Source of the DNA: Armatimonadota bacterium
GTDB lineage: Bacteria > Armatimonadota > Chthonomonadetes > Chthonomonadales > CAJBBX01
Direction of reading: 5' to 3'
DNA length: 64,000 bases
Assembly: GCA_026392115.1 (NCBI GenBank)
Contig: JAPLCQ010000038.1
Coordinates: 1 to 64,000 of the forward strand
Part shown: positions 7,818 through 16,933 of the stretch, in pieces
How positions within the stretch are numbered: position 1 is the stretch's first letter
How the letters are laid out: the number at the start of each line of letters is the position of its first letter
The notes under the pieces: generated by a model
What the model was told of the DNA's origin: nothing
What the model saw: the letters and a program-made list of their open reading frames with translations, nothing else
Databases searched by the model: none
Translations under genes and position numbers: made by a program

Positions 7818-10253
7818 TTGAGTCTCGCGAGCCCCACGCTTCATGCCATAGGCAACGCCCATATCGACCCTGTCTGGCTCTGGCGCTGGAACGAGGGACT
7901 GGAGACGATCCGATCAACCTTCCGTTCGGCGCTGGACCGCATGGACGAGTACGACGGCTTCATCTTCACCGGCAGTTCGGCGGCATTCTATGCAATGCTT
8001 GCCGAGGTCGATCCCGCCATGGTCGCCGAGATCGCGGCGCGCGTGGCGCAAGGGCGCTGGGAGATCGTGGGGGGGTGGTGGGTGCAGCCCGACAACAACG
8101 TGCCATGCGGCGAGTCCTTTGTTCGACAGGCGCTGCAGGGGCAACGCACGTTCGAGCGGCTCTTCGGGGTCCGCGCCCGCGTCGGCTACAACCCCGACAC
8201 CTTCGGGCACGCGGCGGGCCTGCCCCAGATTCTTCGGCAGTCCGGCCTCGACCGGTACGCATTCATGCGACCTGAGCCTCATGAACTCGCGGGCGCCGAG
8301 CCCGTGTTCCGGTGGCAGTCGGATGACGGTTCGGAGGTCTTGACGGTCCGGATTCCCGGCCCCTACTGCACCTGGCCGGGCGAGATTCACGAACACGTCG
8401 ACCGCTGCAACGCCCGGCGCCCCTCGTCGCTGGGCGACTACGTGGCCTTCTACGGCGTCGGCAACCACGGCGGCGGGCCCACCAAGGCCAACATCGAGAG
8501 CCTCCTCGCCATGGAGGACGCGCCCGGCAAGCCGCGCATCGTCATGAGTTCGCTGGATGCCTTCTTCAACGCGGTGGAGGCCGATGCAGCCGAAGGAGCC
8601 GCGATTCAGCTCTTCCCCGGCGAACTCCAGCACCATGCGCGGGGATGCTACACCGTCCATGCCGAGGTGAAGCGGCAGAACCGACGGCTGGAGCATCTCC
8701 TCATGGCCGCCGAGCGCGTGTCCGCCGCCGCCGATCTGCTGGGCCTGCGTGGGATTCCCACCGAAGCCCTGTCCTCGGCCTGGCAGGATGTGCTGTTCAG
8801 CCAGTTCCACGACATCCTGGCGGGTACGAGCCTGCCGGCGGCCTACGACGACGCCCGCGACCACTACGGCCACGCTGCCGGCATCGCCGGGCGGACGCTG
8901 GACTTCAACGCGCAGGCCATCTCCGCTTCCATCGACACGCGGGGGCAGGGCGACCCGGTGGTGGTCGTGAACAGCCTTCCTTGGCCCATCCGCACGCCAG
9001 TGGAGGCGGAGCGACTCCCCGATCGCCTGGTCGATGCCTACGGCAACCGCGTGGCCGCACAGGCCATCCAGGCCACCACGACGGCCGGGCAGCGGCGCGC
9101 GGTCTTCATCGCCGACGTACCGGCCATGGGCGCCCGGCTGCTTCGGCAGCCCGCCGAGACCGTGGCCGGGCAGGACTGTGGAGAACTCATAGCCACGGAG
9201 GGTCTCATAGCCAACGACGCGCTCGAAGTCCGCGCCACGCGGGAGGGCGGCTGGGTCTCGCTGGTCGACCGCGCGTCGGGCCGGGAGCAGCTCGCCGGTC
9301 CGGCCGCGGTGGGTGTGGTGATCCAAGACCTGAGCGATACCTGGAGCCACGATGTCGTTCGCTACGACGACGTGGCGGGCCGGTTCGCACCGACGCAGGT
9401 ATTGCTCGAGGAGGAGGGCCCGGTGCGCGCGTCCCTGCGGATAGACAGCGCCTTCGGCACGTCCTCGATGACCCAGTGGGTACGGCTCTATCGCGGCCTC
9501 CCGTTCGTCGAGCTCGACATCGACCTCAACTGGCAGGAGCCGCTCCACATGCTGAAGCTGGAGTTCCCCTTCGCCCTGACCGACCCCACCGTCACGGCCG
9601 AGGCGGCCTACGCGGTGGCTGAGCGCAAGCCCAACAGCGAGGAGGAGCCCTGCGGCCACTGGGTCGCTCTCCGCTCCGGCGCCGGAGAGGGGGCGGGGCC
9701 CGAAGGCTGGGCTCTGATGAACGACGGGAAGCATGGATACGACGCCGAAGGAGCGTTGCTTCGTATGAGCCTCGTGCGGAGCCCGGCCTACGCGCACCAC
9801 AACCCCGACAAGCTACGGCCCGAGCGGCACTACCGGTACATGGACCTCGGGGAGCACCGTATGCGCTTCCGGCTTTTGCCGATCGGCGCGGACATCTCGC
9901 TTGCCGACATCACTCGGGCCGCCTGGGAGATGGCCGAGCCGCCGGTTGTGATCAACGAGTACCAGCACGAGGGCTCAGACGCCGCCCTGCGCGGGCAGGT
10001 GGAGTGCAGTTCCCAGAGCATCACGGTGACAGTGGTGAAGGGCGCAGAGGACGGTCGGGGCCACATCCTCCGCGCCGCCGACTGTGCGGGGGCAGGTGGT
10101 TCGGCGCGGCTTCGGCTGGGCGGCACGGAGTGGGAGGCCGGCTTCACGCCCTGGCAGATTCGCTCCTGGCGCGTCGTGGACGGCATCGCGACTCCCTGCA
10201 CGCTGATCGAGGATGACCTTGCCGCGGAACCGGGGGGCACGGCCACCGTCTAA
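7818..10253 (+). CDS. Alpha-mannosidase, glycoside hydrolase family 38
   Basis: An 811-residue retaining alpha-mannosidase that would hydrolyse terminal alpha-mannosyl residues. The N-terminal catalytic domain has the zinc-binding NAHIDPVWLWRWNEG and the nucleophile region GYNPDTFGHAAGLPQIL, whose Asp is the family nucleophile. The helical middle domain and C-terminal beta domains follow in normal order. No signal peptide is seen, so it is probably cytoplasmic and acts on imported oligosaccharides or glycoconjugates. The TTG at 7818 is preceded by CCGGAGGACG at good spacing. It is divergent from the M23 gene with a 105-base gap. No other mannose genes flank it. Confidence 0.93.
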   Translation: MSLASPTLHAIGNAHIDPVWLWRWNEGLETIRSTFRSALDRMDEYDGFIFTGSSAAFYAMLAEVDPAMVAEIAARVAQGRWEIVGGWWVQPDNNVPCGESFVRQALQGQRTFERLFGVRARVGYNPDTFGHAAGLPQILRQSGLDRYAFMRPEPHELAGAEPVFRWQSDDGSEVLTVRIPGPYCTWPGEIHEHVDRCNARRPSSLGDYVAFYGVGNHGGGPTKANIESLLAMEDAPGKPRIVMSSLDAFFNAVEADAAEGAAIQLFPGELQHHARGCYTVHAEVKRQNRRLEHLLMAAERVSAAADLLGLRGIPTEALSSAWQDVLFSQFHDILAGTSLPAAYDDARDHYGHAAGIAGRTLDFNAQAISASIDTRGQGDPVVVVNSLPWPIRTPVEAERLPDRLVDAYGNRVAAQAIQATTTAGQRRAVFIADVPAMGARLLRQPAETVAGQDCGELIATEGLIANDALEVRATREGGWVSLVDRASGREQLAGPAAVGVVIQDLSDTWSHDVVRYDDVAGRFAPTQVLLEEEGPVRASLRIDSAFGTSSMTQWVRLYRGLPFVELDIDLNWQEPLHMLKLEFPFALTDPTVTAEAAYAVAERKPNSEEEPCGHWVALRSGAGEGAGPEGWALMNDGKHGYDAEGALLRMSLVRSPAYAHHNPDKLRPERHYRYMDLGEHRMRFRLLPIGADISLADITRAAWEMAEPPVVINEYQHEGSDAALRGQVECSSQSITVTVVKGAEDGRGHILRAADCAGAGGSARLRLGGTEWEAGFTPWQIRSWRVVDGIATPCTLIEDDLAAEPGGTATV

Positions 10254-10365
10254 CCTCGTGTATCGCTCAGCGCCTATTATCGGATGAGCCGTGTCACGGT
10301 CGAAGCCGTGTCGCGTACTGGTCAATAGGGACGTAGCGCATCGAGCGGACATCGGCGGCGAGACC

Positions 10366-11907
10366 ATGAACCGAACTACCCTGGCGGAGACAACCTGGAC
10401 CGAAGCGAGGCAGGCCGCACCGTGCGGCGTGATCGCGGCGCCCGACGCCGTGACCGCGGCCGAAACGGTGGCCCGCCGTTTCGGTCCGCGTGCCATCACG
10501 CTGCTGACTGCCCCGCGTGTGGGCGACGATGGACGCACCCGGGTGCCTCGCCTGAGCGCCAACGATTGCTATGCCGCCCTGGCCGAGGCCTCCAGCAAGA
10601 CAGCCCGCGTTGCCTTGCGGCGCTTCCGGCCGCAGGAGGGAGTGGGCTTTGCGGAAGCCCTGGGCTCCATGTTCCCCGATCCTGGCGCCTACCTCGCGCG
10701 AGCGATCAAGTCCGTGGTGGCCGACCAGGCGCGCCAACTGGCCCGCGAGCCCTTCGCGATCAGTCTCGATCAGCCGGTACCGTCGCGCACAGAAGGGGCT
10801 CCGCTCCTCGGCGACCTGATCGAAGACTCGGCGCGCAATGGCCGCCCCGAGCAGGCGGCACTGGACGCAGAGGACCAGACCAGTTTCCGGCACGCTCTGG
10901 CTTCGGCCCTGCGCGCGGTGCCCAGGCACTATGCCGAGGCGATCTCCCGTGACGTGGCCCGAGCGCGCGCTCGCGCCGCCGGGTCCGACATCGGCGCGGA
11001 CACGGACCGCGACCGTCAGACGCTCTGCCGGGCGAGGGCCGCGCTGGCCCAGATTCTGCGCTCCGAGTGTGGAGACGACAACCCGTTCATCCAGATGCTC
11101 AGTCGACAGAGGAGGAGCCGAGTGCGGCCCAAGTCGCAGCCGTCCGAAGCATGGTCGGGCGCCAGGCAGGATGCGCTGGTGCGCAAGTTGCTGGAGACGC
11201 ACTGGACTGATCGTGCGCCGGCCTCAGGCGGCATTGTGGAAGAGGCCATCGTCAACGACGTCACCGAGGCCGCCTCCATCGCTCCGCCCTCGCCTGATAT
11301 GCGCGGCGCGATGCGTGTGCTCGACCTGTTTACCGTCGATAAGCCGACGCCTAAGAGCGCCGCCGCCGCATCGCTCTACCAGCGAGCTCGCGAACTGCGA
11401 AAGAACGGCGACCTGGCCGCGGCGCTCACGCACTACAAGGCATGCTACGAAACAGAGCCGACTTTCATCGAGGCGCTCAACGAAGTGGGCGTCATGCAGA
11501 GCCAGATGGGCAACCTGCGCGACGCCCTGCGGGTCTACGAGACCATCATGGCTATGGACGCCGCGGGTGACCACAGGCTGATCGCGGCCACCAACGCGGC
11601 TGATATCCATATCACCTGGTTCGACGCCGGGCGGAACCGCGAGCGCAATATCGAGATGGCCACCACCTATGCCCGGCTGGCCATGCAGAAACCGACGCCC
11701 ATGCGGGCGTGCAACCTTATCCTGGCCTACGTGAAGGATCGGTACTTCATGGAGGCCAAGGAGGTGCTGGAGACCGTTGTACGGGCCGACAGCGCCACAT
11801 GCCAGGCCGAGAGCCTGCTCCGCACCCTTTGCCAGATACGCGACCGCGACCTGATCGCCTGGTGGTCGTGGCTCGAGGAGAGCCTCTCGGAGGAGAGTAA
11901 CCCATGA
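10366..11907 (+). CDS. Sigma-70-like/TPR fusion protein, putative regulator
   Basis: About 513 residues. The N-terminal half (about 40-230) resembles a degenerate sigma-70 factor: a region 2-like helical block with DPGAYLARAIKSVVADQARQLA, a linker like SLDQPV, and a second helical block with RQTLCRARAALAQIL where region 4 would be. The C-terminal part (about 335-490) holds tetratricopeptide repeats such as ARELRKNGDLAAALTHYKACYETEP and GNLRDALRVYETIMAMD. Likely a transcription regulator whose activity is set by TPR-mediated binding; DNA binding is unproven. I chose the ATG at 10366; a GTG at 10291 in frame adds 25 non-conserved residues. Its stop overlaps the start of an exported small peptide as ATGA, so the two are translationally coupled. 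Confidence 0.6.
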   Translation: MNRTTLAETTWTEARQAAPCGVIAAPDAVTAAETVARRFGPRAITLLTAPRVGDDGRTRVPRLSANDCYAALAEASSKTARVALRRFRPQEGVGFAEALGSMFPDPGAYLARAIKSVVADQARQLAREPFAISLDQPVPSRTEGAPLLGDLIEDSARNGRPEQAALDAEDQTSFRHALASALRAVPRHYAEAISRDVARARARAAGSDIGADTDRDRQTLCRARAALAQILRSECGDDNPFIQMLSRQRRSRVRPKSQPSEAWSGARQDALVRKLLETHWTDRAPASGGIVEEAIVNDVTEAASIAPPSPDMRGAMRVLDLFTVDKPTPKSAAAASLYQRARELRKNGDLAAALTHYKACYETEPTFIEALNEVGVMQSQMGNLRDALRVYETIMAMDAAGDHRLIAATNAADIHITWFDAGRNRERNIEMATTYARLAMQKPTPMRACNLILAYVKDRYFMEAKEVLETVVRADSATCQAESLLRTLCQIRDRDLIAWWSWLEESLSEESNP

Positions 11908-12065
11908 AAGCAATTCGACTGATTCGACTGGTCCTGGCAGTTGGGGCCATCTTCTGCGCTCTGACGGCGGTCGGCCCTGCCGTCGCCGCCGTGGCGAGCG
12001 GCCAGCCGCATGCCGCATCGCAGACGTGCGATAAGGGCAGTGACGGCCAGGAGACCCACGGTTAG
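11904..12065 (+). CDS. Small exported peptide, 53 aa, coupled to the sigma/TPR gene
   Basis: A 53-codon frame whose ATG overlaps the stop of the sigma/TPR gene (ATGA) and is preceded by a strong CGGAGGAGAG site. The product has a textbook signal peptide: MKAIRLIRLV, then a hydrophobic core LAVGAIFCALTAV and an AVAAVA-type cleavage region, leaving roughly 23 polar residues with one cysteine and a histidine at the penultimate position. There is no lipobox. The gene is followed by a strong GC hairpin at 12122-12147. The arrangement, a TPR regulator directly followed by an exported peptide, is like Rap-Phr cassettes, but no sequence homology is claimed. Confidence 0.65.
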   Translation: MKAIRLIRLVLAVGAIFCALTAVGPAVAAVASGQPHAASQTCDKGSDGQETHG

Positions 12066-12121
12066 CCCCGTGCTCTGAGCCAGTGACCTATCTGAGCGCC
12101 ACTGCCCTACCCGGACTTCGC

Positions 12122-12147
12122 GGGGCCGGTCGAGACTGACCGGCCCC
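12122..12147 (+). terminator. GC-rich hairpin after the small peptide gene
   Basis: Perfect 10-bp stem (GGGGCCGGTC and GACCGGCCCC) with loop GAGACT. It ends one base before the ATG of the next gene, and no T-tract follows. It probably ends the peptide transcript, or folds across the ribosome entry region of the epimerase gene. Confidence 0.5.
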
Positions 12148-12148
12148 A

Positions 12149-13222
12149 ATGCCACGCATCACCTCAGCCTGCATCACCTCCCGGGAACTCAAGCTCCGCC
12201 GACCATTCGCCACATCGCGAGACGCCGCGCCCCGGCTGACCTCCACCTGCGTTCGGGCGCTTCTCCGCACCGACGACGGTCGTGAAGGGATCGGCGAGGC
12301 CGCCTCCGCCCCATACGTTACCGGCGAGACCGCCCGAACCCTCCTGGCCGATATGCAACTGGCCGCCGAGGCGCTGGTGGGGTCCGACCCGGCGGACGCC
12401 GAAGGCCTGAACCGACGGTTGCCGGCACTGCTCCCGGACCGTCCTTCAGCACGTGCGGGCGTCGAGATGGCCCTGCTCCGCTGCCGGCACTGCGGGGACG
12501 ATACACGGCTATGGCGAAGCCTTGGCGGCACGGTGCGGGCGCTGACAACCGACACGACCGTCTCGATCACGGACCAGGCCCGACAGCAGGTCGATGATGC
12601 GCTGGCGGACGGGTTCACGCGACTTAAGGTGAAGGTGGGCGGCGCGGGTGCGGAGGCCGAGGCCGGGAGGCTCGGCGCGTTGATGGCCGGAGCAGGCAAT
12701 GCGGCCGTCCGCGTCGACGCCAACCAGGCGTTCACGGCGCCGGAGGCCCTCGAGTTCATCGACCGGCTGATCCAGGCATCCGTGAACGTGGAGCTCGTGG
12801 AGCAGCCCGTTCCGGCGGCCGACCTCGAAGCGCTGGAGGCTGTCGCCCGCAGGTCGCCCGTACCGATCTTCGCCGACGAGGCGGTACTGACGCCTAAGGA
12901 TGCCGCCCGCGTCCTCGAGCGCACATCGGTCCATGGCGTCAACGTGAAGCTGATGAAGAGCGGCATCGCCGGAGCCCTGGAGATCATCGCGTTGGTGCGC
13001 CAGGAGCAACGGCAGCTGATGCTCGGATGCATGCTGGAGTCGGCGTGTGGCATTGCCTGCTCCGTGGCCGTCGCGGCTGGAACCGGCGCGTTCGCCGTTG
13101 TTGACCTCGACTCGCACATGCTGCTGGACGATTCGGAGGCCGGGACGTGGCTCCACTCACGCGGGCCGCACCTCTCCCTGCCGGGACTGACCGACCACAC
13201 CACGGAGGAGCGCCATGGCTGA
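12149..13222 (+). CDS. Dipeptide epimerase (L-Ala-D/L-Glu epimerase type), enolase superfamily
   Basis: A 357-residue member of the muconate-lactonising/dipeptide epimerase group, which interconverts the Glu stereocentre of Ala-Glu dipeptides released from peptidoglycan. The catalytic set is visible: LKVKV (KxK acid/base pair), DANQAF and VELVEQPV metal ligands, FADEA third ligand, and VNVKLMKSG with the second lysine. Together these indicate an epimerase rather than a lactoniser. The N-terminus starts right at the conserved strand, supporting the ATG at 12149 even though a hairpin, not a ribosome site, precedes it. It overlaps the next enolase-superfamily gene by 8 bases. Exact dipeptide preference cannot be read from sequence. 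Confidence 0.85.
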   Translation: MPRITSACITSRELKLRRPFATSRDAAPRLTSTCVRALLRTDDGREGIGEAASAPYVTGETARTLLADMQLAAEALVGSDPADAEGLNRRLPALLPDRPSARAGVEMALLRCRHCGDDTRLWRSLGGTVRALTTDTTVSITDQARQQVDDALADGFTRLKVKVGGAGAEAEAGRLGALMAGAGNAAVRVDANQAFTAPEALEFIDRLIQASVNVELVEQPVPAADLEALEAVARRSPVPIFADEAVLTPKDAARVLERTSVHGVNVKLMKSGIAGALEIIALVRQEQRQLMLGCMLESACGIACSVAVAAGTGAFAVVDLDSHMLLDDSEAGTWLHSRGPHLSLPGLTDHTTEERHG

Positions 13223-14420
13223 CATCCCGACCATCACCGACATCCGGGTCATTCTGACGGCTCCCGCCGGCTCGCGGTTGGTCGTCGTTCGCGTGGAGAC
13301 GAGCGACGACGGCCTCTACGGTCTGGGTTGCGCCACCTTCACCCAACGGCACCTTGCCGTCAAGAGCGCGGTGGAGGAGTACCTGCGCCCGCTGCTGATC
13401 GGTCGGCCGGTGGACCGGATCGAGGACATCTGGCAGACCTGCTGGGTCCACTCCTATTGGCGCAACGGCCCGGTGCTGAACAATGCGCTGTCCGGCGTTG
13501 ACATGGCGCTGTGGGACATTCTCGGCAAGCGCGCCGGGCTACCCGTCTACGAACTGCTGGGCGGGCGATGCCGCCAGGGAGCGGCCATCTACCGCCACGC
13601 CGACGGCAGGACCCCCGCGGAGGTCGAGGACAACGTCCGCCGATGGATGGCCGAGGGCCTGACGCATGTACGCGCCCAGATGGGTGGGTACGGAGGTCGC
13701 GCGGGCCACCTGCATCGACCCGAGGGATCGCCCGACGGCGCCTACTTCGATCCGGCGGCCTACGCCCGCTCTGTGCCCAAGCTGTTTGAGCACCTCCGGA
13801 ACACTCTGGGCGACGAGGTCGAACTGCTGCACGACGTCCACGAGCGCCTGCGGCCCGGCGACGCGGTGCTGCTCGCCAAGCGGCTCGAGCCCTACTCGCT
13901 CTTCTTCCTCGAAGACCCCTTGGCCCCGGAGGACATCGACTACCTGGCCGCCATCCGCTCCCAGTGCGCCACGCCCATCGCCATCGGGGAGCTCTTCAAC
14001 AGCCCGCGCGAATGGACGCCGCTGATATCGGCCCGCCTGCTGGACTACGTGCGCATGCACATCAGCCAGATGGGCGGCCTCACACCGGCGCGAAAGGTGG
14101 CGGCCTACGCGGAGCTGCACGGAGTGCGCACGGCTTGGCACGGACCCGGTGATGTCTCACCGGTGGGCCACGCCTGCAACCTCCACCTGGATGTTTCGGT
14201 CCCGAACTTCGGCGTGCAGGAGTTCGCGGGCTTCAACGAGGCGCTGCAGGATGTGTTCCCGGGTTGCCCCGAAGTGCGCCAAGGTTACATGTATCCCAAC
14301 GACCAGCCCGGCTTCGGGATCGACCTGGACGAGGCGGCCGCCGCTCGCTTCCCCTGCTCCAACGAGATCGATGTCTGGACCCAGGCCCGCACACCGGACG
14401 GCACGGCGTCCAAGCCCTGA
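13215..14420 (+). CDS. RspA/mannonate dehydratase-like enolase superfamily protein
   Basis: A 401-residue mandelate racemase/enolase superfamily protein of the RspA-ManD subgroup. It shows the active-site cap segment YWRNGPVLNNALSGVDMALWDILGKRAGLPVYELLGG, the metal-ligand series ELLHDVHERL, FFLEDPL and IAIGELFN, and the late catalytic loop TAWHGPGDVSPVGHACNLHLD, all typical of this group. Members dehydrate D-mannonate or D-gluconate, some only weakly. Its start overlaps the dipeptide epimerase stop region by 8 bases, so the two form an operon. No hexuronate pathway genes are near, so the physiological substrate is open. Confidence 0.85.
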   Translation: MADIPTITDIRVILTAPAGSRLVVVRVETSDDGLYGLGCATFTQRHLAVKSAVEEYLRPLLIGRPVDRIEDIWQTCWVHSYWRNGPVLNNALSGVDMALWDILGKRAGLPVYELLGGRCRQGAAIYRHADGRTPAEVEDNVRRWMAEGLTHVRAQMGGYGGRAGHLHRPEGSPDGAYFDPAAYARSVPKLFEHLRNTLGDEVELLHDVHERLRPGDAVLLAKRLEPYSLFFLEDPLAPEDIDYLAAIRSQCATPIAIGELFNSPREWTPLISARLLDYVRMHISQMGGLTPARKVAAYAELHGVRTAWHGPGDVSPVGHACNLHLDVSVPNFGVQEFAGFNEALQDVFPGCPEVRQGYMYPNDQPGFGIDLDEAAAARFPCSNEIDVWTQARTPDGTASKP

Positions 14421-14499
14421 GGCGCCCGGTCGGGCCTTCGGGCCTCGGGTACAATGCGCCTTGCGGTCGGCGCGGGGCGGCGGCGAAGCGTGAGGACTC

Positions 14500-15162
14500 A
14501 TGTTCACCGGGATTGTCGAGAGGGTCGGCTCAGTCGCGTCCATCCAGTCATCGGGCGCGTCACGCGTGCTCACCGTCGAGTGCGGCTGCCTGGCGGACGC
14601 CATCGGTGTCGGGGACAGCGTCTGCGTGAGCGGCGTGTGCCTCACTGCCACGAGCCTTCAGAAGGGTTGCGCCTCGTTCGATGTGGCGCCCCAGACCGTG
14701 AGCTTGAGCCGATTGGGTGACCTGCGGGTAGGCCACGACGTGAATCTGGAGCGTGCCATGGCGGCCGACGGCCGGTTCGGCGGGCACATTGTCCAGGGCC
14801 ATGTCGATGGTGTGGGGCGCATTGCCGCCATCGCGGCCGAAGCCGATGCACACCGCGTCCGCGTCACCCTCCCCGACCGCCTGCTGAGGTGCGTGGTGGC
14901 CCAGGGCTCCATTGCGCTGGACGGGATCAGCCTGACTGTGGCAGAGCTACAGGGCGACGCCATCGAGGTTTCGGTGATACCGCATACCTTCCGAAACACC
15001 ACGCTGGGCCGAGCGAGGCCCGGCGATAGGGTCAACATTGAAACGGACATCGTGGCGCGCTACATCGAGCGCCTGATGGCCGCGCCCGCATCGGGCGGCA
15101 TTACAGAGCAGACGCTTCGGAGCGCCGGGTTCGGCCTCTACGGCGGGTCTGGAGAGCTATGA
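14500..15162 (+). CDS. ribE: Riboflavin synthase, alpha chain
   Basis: A 220-residue protein with two lumazine-binding repeats. It catalyses dismutation of two 6,7-dimethyl-8-ribityllumazines to riboflavin. MFTGIVERVG is the diagnostic N-terminus, and the second repeat begins near GGHIVQGHVDGVG, with LDGISLTV following. First gene of ribE-ribBA-ribH; its stop overlaps the ribBA start by 4 bases. A TACAAT hexamer at 14451-14456 may be the promoter -10. No FMN riboswitch is present in the 79-base leader. The C-terminal tail past about residue 200 is short and not conserved. Confidence 0.95.
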   Translation: MFTGIVERVGSVASIQSSGASRVLTVECGCLADAIGVGDSVCVSGVCLTATSLQKGCASFDVAPQTVSLSRLGDLRVGHDVNLERAMAADGRFGGHIVQGHVDGVGRIAAIAAEADAHRVRVTLPDRLLRCVVAQGSIALDGISLTVAELQGDAIEVSVIPHTFRNTTLGRARPGDRVNIETDIVARYIERLMAAPASGGITEQTLRSAGFGLYGGSGEL

Positions 15163-16373
15163 GCTTCGCAACGGTGGAAGCGGCGCTGGAGGATTTCCGG
15201 GCCGGCAAGATGGTCATCGTCACCGACGATGAGGATCGCGAGAACGAAGGTGACTTCGTCATGGCCGCGGAGAAGTGCACTCCCCAGGACATGAACGTGA
15301 TGATTCGCCTGGGGTCAGGCTTCGTCTGCGCTCCCACTACGCACCAACGGCTGGCTGAGCTCCAGATTCCCATGATGGTCGAGCACAACACCGCCCGCAT
15401 GGGCACCGCCATGACTGTGTCCGTGGACTACCGGACCGGCACTACGACCGGCGTCTCGGCGCATGATCGAGCTGCCACCGTCCGCGCCATGGCCGACGGC
15501 TCCGCCCGGCCCGGAGACTTCACGCGGCCGGGACACGTCGTACCGCTCCGTGCGGCGGACGGCGGGGTGCTGCGGCGCACCGGCCATACCGAGGCCACGG
15601 TGGACCTCTGCCGCCTGGCGGGCATGACGCCCGTGGGCGTCCTCGCCGAGGTGATGAACCCGGATGGCACCATGGCCCGTCTGCCCGAACTGACGCGGCT
15701 GGCCGAAGAGATGGGCCTCAAGATCCTCACGATCGCCGAGCTCATCAAGTACCGGCGGCGCACCGAACGGCTCGTTCAGCGCGTCGCCACGACCGAACTG
15801 CCGACCAAGCAGTACGGGACGTTCACACTGCACGCCTATGAGTCCTCCGTCGATCCCTTCCCCGCCATCGCGCTGACGAAGGGCGACGTTTCGGACGGCT
15901 CCCCCACCCTGGTCCGGGTCCACAGCTCGTGCGTCACCGGCGACCTGCTGGAGTCGCTGCGATGCGACTGCGGCGACCAGTTGCACCTCGCCCTGCAGCG
16001 CATCGCCGACGAGGGCCGCGGCGTGCTCGTCTACCTTCAGCAGGAGGGGCGCGGGATCGGCATGGTGAACAAAATCCGCGCCTACATGCTGCAGGACCAT
16101 GGCGCCGACACCGTGGAGGCGAACGAGCAACTCGGACTGAAGCCCGACCTGCGCGACTACGGCATCGGGGCGCAGATCATGGTGGATCTGGGCCTTCGAG
16201 CCATACGCATCATGACCAACAACCCCGCCAAGGTGGCCGGCATCGAGGGCTACGGGCTGGAGATCATCGACTGGGTCCGCGTGGAAGTGGAGCCGAACGA
16301 GCACAACGCACGGTACCTTCGCACCAAGCGCGAGAAGCTCGGGCACCGGCTGGGCCACGAAGAGACGCACTGA
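15159..16373 (+). CDS. ribBA: Bifunctional DHBP synthase / GTP cyclohydrolase II
   Basis: A 404-residue fusion serving both entry points of riboflavin synthesis. The N-terminal half (about 1-200) is 3,4-dihydroxy-2-butanone 4-phosphate synthase, with the acidic DDEDRENEGDFVMAA loop and the TGHTEATVDLCRLAG segment. The C-terminal half is GTP cyclohydrolase II with zinc ligands in SSCVTGDLLESLRCDCGDQ and the catalytic QQEGRGIGM region. Both sites look complete. The ATG overlaps the ribE stop by 4 bases. No ribD deaminase/reductase is in the window, so the pathway is completed elsewhere. Confidence 0.96.
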   Translation: MSFATVEAALEDFRAGKMVIVTDDEDRENEGDFVMAAEKCTPQDMNVMIRLGSGFVCAPTTHQRLAELQIPMMVEHNTARMGTAMTVSVDYRTGTTTGVSAHDRAATVRAMADGSARPGDFTRPGHVVPLRAADGGVLRRTGHTEATVDLCRLAGMTPVGVLAEVMNPDGTMARLPELTRLAEEMGLKILTIAELIKYRRRTERLVQRVATTELPTKQYGTFTLHAYESSVDPFPAIALTKGDVSDGSPTLVRVHSSCVTGDLLESLRCDCGDQLHLALQRIADEGRGVLVYLQQEGRGIGMVNKIRAYMLQDHGADTVEANEQLGLKPDLRDYGIGAQIMVDLGLRAIRIMTNNPAKVAGIEGYGLEIIDWVRVEVEPNEHNARYLRTKREKLGHRLGHEETH

Positions 16374-16415
16374 TCGGCCCTGGCGCGGGCCGACGGGCGC
16401 AGGAAGGCACTTTGC

Positions 16416-16892
16416 ATGGCAAGCTACACATCGTATGAGGGCAAGCTCGTCGCCGCAGGCATGCGCATCGGCCTGGTCGTCAGCCGCTGGAACTCCTTCA
16501 TCACCGAGCGGATGCTGGACGGCGCGGTGGACGCTCTGGTGCGCCACGGCGCCGACGAGGAGCAGATCGTGGTGGCTCGCGTGCCCGGCACCTGGGAGGT
16601 GCCCGCGGCTACTCAGAAGCTGGCCGCGTCGGGCAAGTTCGACGCTGTCGTCTGCATCGGCTGCCTGATTCGCGGCGCCACCCCGCACTTCGAGTACCTC
16701 GCCGCAGAAGTGACCAAGGGCATCGCCCACATCGGACTGGAGACCCGCGTGCCGATCACGTACGGCATCATCACGGTTGAGAACCTGGAGCAGGCCATCG
16801 AGCGGGCGGGCAGCAAGGCCGGCAACAAAGGGGCCGAAGCCGCGCTGGCCGCTGTCGAGATGGTCGACCTCCTGCGTTCCATCCCGGCCTGA
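16416..16892 (+). CDS. ribH: 6,7-dimethyl-8-ribityllumazine synthase
   Basis: A 158-residue lumazine synthase that condenses ribityl-amino-uracil with butanone phosphate, usually forming icosahedral or pentameric shells. The family motifs are seen: [53 protein letters not shown] and the C-terminal [18 protein letters not shown]. The catalytic His normally following GxT-PH is present in ATPHFEY. It sits 42 bases after ribBA on the same strand, with the ribosome site GGAAGG upstream. Confidence 0.96.
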   Translation: MASYTSYEGKLVAAGMRIGLVVSRWNSFITERMLDGAVDALVRHGADEEQIVVARVPGTWEVPAATQKLAASGKFDAVVCIGCLIRGATPHFEYLAAEVTKGIAHIGLETRVPITYGIITVENLEQAIERAGSKAGNKGAEAALAAVEMVDLLRSIPA

Positions 16893-16933
16893 GAGGGCAT
16901 CCGGTCGCTACCCGCGGCCGCGCCTGACCAGCC

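Noticed and set aside
7914..9800. Minus-strand open frame of 628 codons inside the GH38 gene
   Set aside because: Antisense to a well-supported glycosidase and compositionally biased.
14421..14499. Possible FMN riboswitch before ribE
   Set aside because: The 79-base leader is too short and lacks the RFN consensus; only a small UUCG-loop hairpin is present.
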